5,125 nt of DNA from Bacteroidales bacterium. GTDB taxonomy: Bacteria > Bacteroidota > Bacteroidia > Bacteroidales > VadinHA17. Shown here one piece after another: positions 1 through 5,125 of this stretch. Where the stretch lies: assembly GCA_030692905.1 (NCBI GenBank), contig JAUYBT010000084.1:1-5125 (forward strand), written 5' to 3'. Within the stretch, counting starts at the first letter, position 1. The number at the start of each line of letters is the position of its first letter. Both the position numbers and the translations under genes were made by a program. The notes below the pieces were generated by a model. The model was not told the origin of the DNA and searched no databases. It worked only from the letters and a program-made list of their open reading frames with translations.

Positions 1-1973
1 ACTATGCGGTATTCAACAGCCTGCATAAAGTAATAAAAATTTGCACACTATGTATTATATACAACATTATAGTAATACCTGAAAAAACGCAGGCACAGAG
101 AAGTAACGACAGCCTGCAGATCAAAAGTTATGAACTTGACGATGTGGTGATCACAGCCGGGCGTACACCTGTTGAAGCACAACAGGCTGCACGTATCGTT
201 ACAGTTATTACCAAATCTGAAATTGAGCGGGCACCTGCTCAGAACCTTAATGATCTGCTCCGATACATTGCCGGAGTGGATATCCGCCAACGAGGACCGC
301 TTGGAGCACAAGCCGACATAAGCATTCGCGGTGGAACCTTCGATCAGACTTTAATCCTCCTGAATGGTGTCAACATCACCGACCCACAAACCGGACACCA
401 CAATCTGAACCTACCGATAGACATTGAAAGCATAGAACGTATTGAAATTCTGCAAGGTCCTGCGGCTAAATCATTTGGGCCAAATGCCTTCAATGGAGCT
501 ATTAACATCATTACCGACAACAGTAAACCCAATCATATCCGCTCCTCGGGAATGTTCGGGCAATACGGGTTGTACAAAGCAGCGTGCAATATTTCAAACA
601 CCATTGGTAATTTCAAACATTTTATCAGTCTTAACCGGATGTCGTCCGATGGATATATTAAAAATACCGATTTTTCGAGCACCAATATATTTTACCAGGC
701 CGGGTACGCATCCAAAGTTGGTACATTTGACTTTCAAACAGGATTCAATTTAAAAGATTTCGGCGCAAATAGTTTTTATTCGTTAAAATATCCAAATCAG
801 TTTGAAGCGACAAAGACAGAATTTGTGAGTTTGAAATACCAAAGCAATACTCTAATAAAATTCGCACCAACCTTTTACCTGCGCCGCCATCTCGATCGTT
901 TCGAGCTGAAACGAAATAATGATTCTTTACCTTTTAATCACCATCAAACCAATACTGCAGGACTGAACCTGAATGTCTGGACAACACATCGTTTAGGAAA
1001 AACCAGCCTGGGTATTGATTTTCGCAACGAACATATTGTAAGCAATGTGTTAGGAAATACACTGAATGTACCAATCGAAGTGCCCGGTTTCGCCAGCATT
1101 TTTTATACAAAATATTACACCCGGATGAATACCAGTATCTATGCCGAACATTCTTTTTCGTGGAAAATGCTTACGGTTACTGCAGGCGCCATGGCTCATC
1201 ATAACTCAGACCTCGCAGGATTCAGAATTTATCCCGGTATTGATGTGAGCTACAGGTTGAACGATTATTTCAAATTATATTCGTCTGCCAATAAAACGTT
1301 GCGTATGTCCACATTTACTGATATGTTTTATAAAAGCCCCACCCAACAAGGCAATCCCGGTTTAAAGCCCGAAGAAGCCATTACACTTGAAGGAGGAATG
1401 AAATACAATAATTCATTTCTCAAAGGCTACATCAGTGCATTCCGGCGTTGGGGCAACAACATGATTGACTGGGTTAAAAATCCTTCACCGGATAGTATCA
1501 TCTGGCGAAGTATGAATCATACACAAATAAATTATACCGGGATGGAATGCTCATTGACATTAACACCTCCAAAAGCGGGTACATTTGAAAGAATCCAGGC
1601 TATCCGGTTATCCTATGCTTTTTTACAAGCCGATTCGAATGTCAACAATAGGCTCTCAAAATACGCGCTCGACTATCTGAGGCATCAGATCACTTCAAGT
1701 ATTGATGTCAGGATTGCATGGAAACTTAATATCTCATGTCGTTTAACCTATCATGACCGCAATAGTGTTTATCAGGATGCTAAAGGACAGGTAATACCTT
1801 ATAAGTCATTCTGGTTAACCGATGCAAAGTTATATTGGAAAGATAAACATTATACTTTGTTTACCGAAGCATCCAATATTTTTAATGCCCACTATTACGA
1901 TTTTGGAGGTATAATCCAACCCGGCATATGGTTCAGAGGGGGTGTTGTGGTGGATTTGGATTATAACAAATAA
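1..1973 (+). CDS. TonB-dependent outer-membrane receptor, BtuB/CirA-like (5' partial)
   Basis: Outer-membrane, TonB-driven importer; substrate unknown (siderophore, cobalamin or another chelate are family possibilities). The frame is open to the left edge, giving about 656 visible residues. The visible N-terminus (positions about 21-98) has a basic stretch HKVIK, a hydrophobic run ICTLCIIYNIIVI and PEKTQAQ, which reads as a signal peptide cut near AQ. A TonB box-like LDDVVITA follows (positions 135-158). The plug domain (about 195-515) has ITKSEIERAP, the SIRGG motif, LLNGVNITDPQTG, IERIEILQGP and a closing GAINIIT. The rest is aromatic-rich beta-barrel, including the family's GNPGLKPEEA loop motif and the final strands FTEASNIFNAHYYD and FRGGVVVDLDYNK. 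No in-frame ATG or TTG is visible, and the first GTG (144) lies inside the TonB box, so the real start is probably outside the window. There is no carboxypeptidase-like N-terminal domain and no SusD partner downstream, so it is not a SusC-type receptor. Family call is firm; substrate is not. Confidence 0.93.
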   Translation, partial: YAVFNSLHKVIKICTLCIIYNIIVIPEKTQAQRSNDSLQIKSYELDDVVITAGRTPVEAQQAARIVTVITKSEIERAPAQNLNDLLRYIAGVDIRQRGPLGAQADISIRGGTFDQTLILLNGVNITDPQTGHHNLNLPIDIESIERIEILQGPAAKSFGPNAFNGAINIITDNSKPNHIRSSGMFGQYGLYKAACNISNTIGNFKHFISLNRMSSDGYIKNTDFSSTNIFYQAGYASKVGTFDFQTGFNLKDFGANSFYSLKYPNQFEATKTEFVSLKYQSNTLIKFAPTFYLRRHLDRFELKRNNDSLPFNHHQTNTAGLNLNVWTTHRLGKTSLGIDFRNEHIVSNVLGNTLNVPIEVPGFASIFYTKYYTRMNTSIYAEHSFSWKMLTVTAGAMAHHNSDLAGFRIYPGIDVSYRLNDYFKLYSSANKTLRMSTFTDMFYKSPTQQGNPGLKPEEAITLEGGMKYNNSFLKGYISAFRRWGNNMIDWVKNPSPDSIIWRSMNHTQINYTGMECSLTLTPPKAGTFERIQAIRLSYAFLQADSNVNNRLSKYALDYLRHQITSSIDVRIAWKLNISCRLTYHDRNSVYQDAKGQVIPYKSFWLTDAKLYWKDKHYTLFTEASNIFNAHYYDFGGIIQPGIWFRGGVVVDLDYNK

Positions 1974-2133
1974 AGTTGAAATGGGGTGGAAAAATAAGTC
2001 ATTTTTTGTTGAGGTTGTAATGTATTAACCAACCGACAAAATATGACTTCTTCTTTTACTTACAGCCTTAGGCATTTAGTATACATATATTTTATTGGTT
2101 TTAAGTATAATAAAGGTTAGAAGAGTTTTATGG

Positions 2134-2151
2134 GAATAGTATAAACTATTC
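2134..2151 (+). terminator. AT-rich hairpin with T-rich tail: weak terminator or operator
   Basis: A perfect 7-bp dyad, GAATAGT-ATAA-ACTATTC, with a 4-nt loop, is followed at 2152-2167 by a T-rich run. This could be a weak intrinsic terminator for the receptor transcript, although it lies 160 nt past that stop codon. It could also be an operator, because it covers the place where the -33 element of the regulator's promoter would lie. With only two G-C pairs the hairpin is weak, so both readings are tentative. Confidence 0.35.
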
Positions 2152-2160
2152 TTTATTTTT

Positions 2161-2168
2161 TAATTTTG
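2161..2168 (+). promoter_or_regulatory. Candidate -7 element for the response-regulator gene
   Basis: TAATTTTG matches the Bacteroidota -7 consensus TAnnTTTG exactly and lies 26 nt before the regulator's ATG. No good TTG is found 19-21 bp upstream; that place is occupied by the dyad at 2134-2151. A promoter here would be weak or activator-dependent. In such AT-rich DNA a chance match is also quite possible. Confidence 0.35.
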
Positions 2169-2194
2169 GATTGTAATCCGATGATTCAATTTTA

Positions 2195-2854
2195 ATGGGA
2201 TTAACTAAAATACTTATAGCCGACTCACAGGTGCTTACCAGGGAAGGAATTACAACGGTTTTGAAAAATACTGGTAATTACAATATTATTGGCTCAATTG
2301 AATCTAATAATGAGTTATTTGATTTTTTGGAAAATAATACTCCTTCTATTTTGATTATTGATCCATACCGGTTGAATGATTTTTTAATATCTTATTTAGC
2401 AAAACTAACCGGGATATTCCCTTCTTCCCGCATCCTAGTTCTGACCGGAGATTCTGTTAATGAAAATATAATTAAAATATTAGAATTCGGAATTACCCAT
2501 ATTTTATTAAAGTACTGCACTAAAGATGAGCTGCTAAATGCGCTTACAGCTCTCGAAAAGAATGAAAATTTTTTATGTAAGGAAGTGGTTGAAGCTTTGC
2601 TGAAAGAGAACCTCACTATTAGTAAGAATAAGAGTACTAATATCCATTTAACTAAAAAAGAATTTGAGATCATCCGTCTCATAGCGCAAGGTCTTTCAAC
2701 AAAAAAAATAGCAGCTAAAGATTTTTTAAGTGTTCATACTGTCAATACACATCGAAAGAACATTTTCAAAAAGCTTGGCATTAACAACACCTCCGAGCTT
2801 ATCATGTATGCCGTTAAAACAGGCATCGTTGACACTACCGAATATTATATCTGA
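2195..2854 (+). CDS. NarL/FixJ-family response regulator (receiver + LuxR-type HTH)
   Basis: Cytoplasmic DNA-binding regulator of 219 residues, a normal length for the family. The receiver domain occupies about residues 4-125: ILIADSQVLTREG with acidic D10, the phosphoacceptor D56 in SILIIDP, the conserved T84 in LVLTGD and K106 in HILLKY. A linker of about 25 residues leads to the LuxR-type helix-turn-helix at about 150-212, seen as LTKKEFEIIRLIAQGLSTKKIA, then SVHTVNTHRKNIFKKLGI, the recognition-helix region. The usual second acidic residue of the metal pocket is replaced by S11, but D10, D56, T84 and K106 remain, so phosphorylation is still plausible. No histidine kinase is in the window, so its partner is unknown. 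ATG at 2195 is chosen because it puts the first beta-strand three residues in; the ATG at 2181 hits a stop after four codons. The gene is visibly more AT-rich than the receptor upstream. Its target is unknown; the dyads directly downstream are a candidate. Confidence 0.93.
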   Translation: MGLTKILIADSQVLTREGITTVLKNTGNYNIIGSIESNNELFDFLENNTPSILIIDPYRLNDFLISYLAKLTGIFPSSRILVLTGDSVNENIIKILEFGITHILLKYCTKDELLNALTALEKNENFLCKEVVEALLKENLTISKNKSTNIHLTKKEFEIIRLIAQGLSTKKIAAKDFLSVHTVNTHRKNIFKKLGINNTSELIMYAVKTGIVDTTEYYI

Positions 2855-2864
2855 ATTAATTTCA

Positions 2865-2880
2865 TACCTGTATTTAGGTA
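2865..2880. promoter_or_regulatory. Distal TACC-N8-GGTA dyad, NarL-like 7-2-7 operator candidate
   Basis: TACCTGT-AT-TTAGGTA has the inverted 7-2-7 geometry of the E. coli NarL site (heptamer consensus TACYYMT). Read outward-in, each heptamer matches 6 of 7 positions. It lies 11 nt after the regulator's stop codon, centred about 68 nt before the likely cysK transcription start. It also forms the core of a longer hairpin, TTTCATACCT (2860-2869) pairing with 2876-2887 with a 2-nt bulge and 6-nt loop. No T-tract follows that hairpin, so an operator is preferred over a terminator. Confidence 0.5.
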
Positions 2881-2887
2881 TATGAAA

Positions 2888-2903
2888 TACCCAAAACGAG
2901 GTA
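2888..2903. promoter_or_regulatory. Proximal TACC-N8-GGTA dyad, NarL-like 7-2-7 operator candidate
   Basis: TACCCAA-AA-CGAGGTA is a second copy of the same arrangement, exactly 23 bp downstream of the first. The conserved outer bases extend to ATACC...GGTAT in both copies (AATACC...GGTATT here), while the eight spacer bases differ. Both heptamers again match 6 of 7 positions of TACYYMT. The right arm runs into the proposed -33 element (2903-2906), centred about 45 nt before the likely start of transcription. That would suit either an activator touching the polymerase or a repressor. Confidence 0.5.
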
Positions 2904-2934
2904 TTGTAATGCCTTTCTTATTGCCCGACCTTTG
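2903..2934 (+). promoter_or_regulatory. Likely promoter of the cysK-carrier-metY operon
   Basis: ATTG at 2903-2906 and GACCTTTG at 2927-2934 are separated by 20 bp, fitting the Bacteroidota promoter pattern TTTG-N19-21-TAnnTTTG with one mismatch in each element (A for T in the -33, G for T in the -7). Transcription would start near 2940, leaving a leader of about 20 nt before the ATG. That leader is too short for a riboswitch, so control would be at initiation. Confidence 0.5.
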
Positions 2935-2961
2935 TATTGTAAATTTTAATCATTACAAATT

Positions 2962-3951
2962 ATGGCAAAAGTTGCAAAAAATTTAACAGAACTTATAGGT
3001 AATACGCCTTTACTGGAGTTATCAAATTTTAATCAAGTAAATAATACACTGGCAACCATAATAGCCAAGCTTGAATTTTTCAATCCAGGCAGCAGTGTTA
3101 AAGACAGAATCGGCTATTCAATGATTAAAGATGCCGAAGAAAAAGGGCTGATAAACAAAAATACAATTATCATAGAGCCCACAAGCGGCAACACAGGGAT
3201 AGCTCTTGCATTTATCGCAGCTGCTAAAGGATACAAACTAATCCTGACGATGCCCGAAACAATGAGTGTTGAAAGAAGAAATTTATTAAAAGCATTAGGC
3301 GCTGAGATTGTTTTGACTCCGGGTGAAAAGGGAATGACCGGGGCAATAAATAAGGCGGCAGAACTCACGGAAAACATACCTCATTCATTCATGCCGCAGC
3401 AATTTAAAAATCCTGCTAATCCTGAAATACACAGGAGAACTACAGCTGAAGAAATTTGGAGAGACACAAAAGGTAATGTTGATATTTTTATTGCCGGCAT
3501 TGGCACCGGAGGTACCATCACAGGTGTTGGAGAGGTTTTTAAAAAGCGCAAGCCTCAAATCAAAATAATAGGTATTGAACCTGCTGACTCCCCTGTATTG
3601 TCAGGGGGTAAACCTGGCCCTCATAAAATCCAGGGTATTGGTGCAGGCTTTGTGCCTGATGTTTTGAACAGATCGGTTATTGATGAAATAATAAAGGTAG
3701 AAAATGAAGATGCATTTCGGATTAGTCGTCAGTTAGCGCGTACCGAGGGTCTGCTGGTAGGAATATCATCGGGTGCCGCTGTTTATGCTGCCTTGCAAGT
3801 GGCTAAACGTCCTGAAAACAAAAGTAAAAAAATCGTTGTCATTTTACCTGACTCAGGTGAACGGTATTTATCAACACCACTTTATAACTCCGATATGATA
3901 GAAAACTCTTTATCAGACTTTTCAGAAAAACATGCACAACACATAAATTAA
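2962..3951 (+). CDS. cysK: Cysteine synthase (O-acetylserine sulfhydrylase)
   Basis: Cytoplasmic PLP enzyme of the beta family; condenses O-acetylserine with sulfide to give cysteine and acetate. The 329-residue protein has the full signature set: LIGNTPLLEL at 11-20; NPGSSVKDR at 41-49 with the PLP Schiff-base lysine K47; TSGNTG at 74-79, the substrate carboxylate loop; the glycine-rich phosphate loop GTGGT at 181-185; KIQGIGAGFVP at 222-232; SSGAA at 269-273; and PDSGERYL at 296-303. The KIQGIGAGF region resembles O-acetylserine enzymes more than the O-phosphoserine type (CysM of mycobacteria). The last 20 or so residues after PLYNSD are a slightly long, charged tail. ATG at 2962 directly precedes the conserved N-terminus. 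It is the first gene of a probable operon, 20 nt before the sulfur-carrier gene. Whether it takes sulfur from free sulfide or from that carrier cannot be read from the sequence. Confidence 0.96.
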   Translation: MAKVAKNLTELIGNTPLLELSNFNQVNNTLATIIAKLEFFNPGSSVKDRIGYSMIKDAEEKGLINKNTIIIEPTSGNTGIALAFIAAAKGYKLILTMPETMSVERRNLLKALGAEIVLTPGEKGMTGAINKAAELTENIPHSFMPQQFKNPANPEIHRRTTAEEIWRDTKGNVDIFIAGIGTGGTITGVGEVFKKRKPQIKIIGIEPADSPVLSGGKPGPHKIQGIGAGFVPDVLNRSVIDEIIKVENEDAFRISRQLARTEGLLVGISSGAAVYAALQVAKRPENKSKKIVVILPDSGERYLSTPLYNSDMIENSLSDFSEKHAQHIN

Positions 3952-3971
3952 ACTGTTAAAATCATATCATC

Positions 3972-4184
3972 ATGAAAATAAAGGTAAATGGTAAAGACCA
4001 ATCAATTCAAGAAAATGCAGTTTCCGTTTCGGAGTTACTTAAAAGGAATGAAGTTGAGTCAATAGAAATGGTTTCGGTTCAATTAAACGGAAATTTCATT
4101 GATAAAAATGATTTTGATAAAATTTCATTGATAGAAAATGACGAATTGGATTTTCTATATTTTATGGGAGGCGGAGAAAAATAA
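3972..4184 (+). CDS. ThiS/MoaD-like sulfur carrier protein with C-terminal GGG-Glu-Lys
   Basis: Small beta-grasp (ubiquitin-like) protein of 70 residues, the usual length for ThiS. It opens MKIKVNGKDQSI, typical of ThiS (first strands and turn), then has the SVSELLKRNEV helix, VSVQLNGNFIDKNDFDKI in the middle, and IENDELDFLYFMGGG at the end, matching the family's xDGDxVEIxxxxGG. Such carriers are adenylated on the terminal glycine by a ThiF/MoeB-like enzyme and converted to a thiocarboxylate that donates sulfur. Unusually, the glycines are followed by Glu-Lys before the stop (4176-4184), so the protein would need trimming first. It sits 20 nt after cysK and 54 nt before metY with no thiamine genes in view, so a role in cysteine or homocysteine synthesis (like HcyS or CysO) is more likely than thiazole synthesis. 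Carrier call is firm; pathway is inferred. Confidence 0.87.
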   Translation: MKIKVNGKDQSIQENAVSVSELLKRNEVESIEMVSVQLNGNFIDKNDFDKISLIENDELDFLYFMGGGEK

Positions 4185-4238
4185 AGATCCGGAATTAAGA
4201 ATTATCCTGTACTAAGTTTTAAATATATAACACTAAAA

Positions 4239-5125
4239 ATGAAATTTGCCACAAAAGCCATACACACACCTTTCAGTAAACAGGATACACATGGCGCTTT
4301 ACGTATGCCTGTCTACGATAATGTTGCATTTGAAACAAAAAATGCAGAGGCACTTGAAGACGCATTCAGGGGTATTAAACCATTACATGTTTATGCTCGT
4401 TTGTCTAATCCAACCGTAGAGCATTTTGAAAACGTAATTAAAAATCTAACCGATTCGTTGGGTGTTATTGCTTTATCATCAGGTATGGCAGCCATTTCCA
4501 ATGTATTTTTTTGTATTGCACAAGCAGGTGATAATTTTATTACATCGAAAAATTTATTCGGAAACACCTATTCATTTTTCGAAAACACCCTAAAACCCTT
4601 TGGTGTATCATTTAAATACGCAGATTTGACCCGGCCGGAGTGTATAGAAAAACTGACCGATGCAAATACCCGTGGTATTTTTCTTGAAACCATCACCAAT
4701 CCTCAGCTTGAAGTAGCCGACATAAAAAAAATCGCGGCAATAGGAAAGAATCACCATCTGGTTTTGATCGCTGATTCAACCATTACACCGCTATGCTTTT
4801 TCAATGCCAAAGAAATAGGTATCGATATTGAAGTTATTTCATCAACAAAATACATCTCAGGTGGAGCTACCTCGATGGGTGGGATTATTATTGACCATGG
4901 CACATTTGATTGGAACAGCATTCCGAAGTTTTCTCTTGATGCTAAAAAGCATGGCAAATTAACCTTCATTGCTAAGCTGAGAAAAGAAGTATTCAGAAAC
5001 ATAGGCGCTTGCTTATCGGCACATAATGCCTATTTGCAAACATTGGGGCTGGAAACGTTTCATTTAAGAATAAATAAGTCGTGCCATAATGCACAGGTAT
5101 TAGCCGAATGGCTCAAAAAACAAAA
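4239..5125 (+). CDS. metY: MetY-type O-acetylhomoserine sulfhydrylase (3' partial)
   Basis: PLP enzyme of the Cys/Met metabolism (gamma) family. It probably makes homocysteine from O-acetylhomoserine (or O-succinylhomoserine) and a sulfur donor. The frame is open from ATG 4239 to the right edge, giving 295 residues of an expected 400 or so. Visible motifs are YARLSNPT at 52-59 (Y52 and R54 contact the neighbouring subunit's PLP phosphate), SSGMAA at 80-85, NLFGNTY at 105-111 with the ring-stacking Y111, LETITNPQ at 149-156, IADSTITP at 177-184 with D179 facing the pyridine nitrogen, and SSTKYISGGATSMGG at 201-215 with the PLP lysine K204. TSMGGIIID and the following FDW and FIAKLRKEVFRNIG resemble MetY rather than MetB or MetC. 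Odd points are ADSTITP in place of the usual DNTFATP, and a loop after FDW (residues 223-243) about ten residues shorter than I recall for classical MetY. Position behind the carrier gene supports MetY; lyase or gamma-synthase activity is less likely. Confidence 0.88.
   Translation, partial: MKFATKAIHTPFSKQDTHGALRMPVYDNVAFETKNAEALEDAFRGIKPLHVYARLSNPTVEHFENVIKNLTDSLGVIALSSGMAAISNVFFCIAQAGDNFITSKNLFGNTYSFFENTLKPFGVSFKYADLTRPECIEKLTDANTRGIFLETITNPQLEVADIKKIAAIGKNHHLVLIADSTITPLCFFNAKEIGIDIEVISSTKYISGGATSMGGIIIDHGTFDWNSIPKFSLDAKKHGKLTFIAKLRKEVFRNIGACLSAHNAYLQTLGLETFHLRINKSCHNAQVLAEWLKKQ

Noticed and set aside
48..311. Minus-strand open frame of 87 residues under the receptor N-terminus
   Set aside because: It lies opposite the signal peptide and plug coding region, is rich in Cys and has no recognisable domain; a shadow frame.
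442..753. Second + strand open frame of 103 residues inside the receptor gene
   Set aside because: It overlaps the plug-to-barrel coding sequence in another frame, and its protein shows no family motif.
1990..2006. AAAAAT-aagtc-ATTTTT as terminator just after the receptor gene
   Set aside because: The stem is only A-T pairs and would hardly form; in such AT-rich DNA it is expected by chance. A further GGTTG...CAACC pair at 2013-2034 has a 12-nt loop and no T-tract.
2855..2961. SAM riboswitch or other cis-regulatory RNA before cysK
   Set aside because: The gap is 107 nt, the likely leader about 20 nt, and no multi-helix architecture or terminator precedes the ATG; tandem protein-binding dyads explain the structure better.
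3972..4184. Thiamine biosynthesis ThiS as the specific assignment
   Set aside because: The fold fits, but neighbours are cysteine and methionine enzymes and the C-terminus carries two residues beyond the glycines; no thi gene is visible.
4189..4209. Imperfect inverted repeat GGAATT...AATTATCC between the carrier and metY genes
   Set aside because: It needs a bulge, is short and lacks a T-tract, so it is not supported as a terminator or processing site.
4751..5002. Minus-strand open frame of 83 residues at the right end
   Set aside because: It is antisense to the metY catalytic core, which has all expected PLP motifs on the + strand.
1..5125. CRISPR arrays, tRNA or rRNA genes, insertion sequences
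   Set aside because: No regularly spaced direct repeats, cloverleaf-like segments, rRNA-like stretches, transposase motifs or terminal inverted repeats were seen.

Overview
The window looks like chromosomal DNA from a member of the Bacteroidota. The evidence is AT-rich intergenic DNA, no clear Shine-Dalgarno sequences, promoter motifs resembling the Bacteroidota -33 TTG / -7 TAnnTTTG type, a TonB-dependent receptor with an 'AQ'-type signal-peptide end, and a LuxR-type regulator beginning ILIADSQ, a form I associate with this phylum. The genus cannot be told from sequence reading alone. All genes lie on the + strand.

Layout. Positions 1-1973 hold a BtuB/CirA-type TonB-dependent outer-membrane receptor whose start lies beyond the left edge. 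A 221-bp gap follows, with a small hairpin and a weak promoter match. Positions 2195-2854 encode an orphan NarL/FixJ-type response regulator. The next gap (2855-2961) is the most structured non-coding stretch: it has two tandem dyads of the form TACC-N8-GGTA, the geometry of the enterobacterial NarL 7-2-7 site, and the second touches the -33 element of a likely promoter. Behind it is a compact set of three genes: cysK (2962-3951), a 70-residue ThiS/MoaD-like sulfur carrier (3972-4184), and a MetY-type O-acetylhomoserine sulfhydrylase (4239 to the right edge, truncated there).

How the genes fit together. CysK makes cysteine from O-acetylserine, and MetY makes homocysteine from O-acetylhomoserine. 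A ubiquitin-like sulfur carrier between two sulfhydrylases suggests that sulfur may be delivered as a protein thiocarboxylate, as in the HcyS-MetY route of Wolinella succinogenes and the CysO-CysM route of Mycobacterium tuberculosis. The carrier ends GGG-Glu-Lys rather than GG, so a peptidase would have to remove two residues before activation. The expected partners, a ThiF/MoeB-like activating enzyme and a JAMM-type peptidase, are not in this window and would be sought downstream. The response regulator next door is a natural candidate to control this operon through the tandem dyads. That link is inference.
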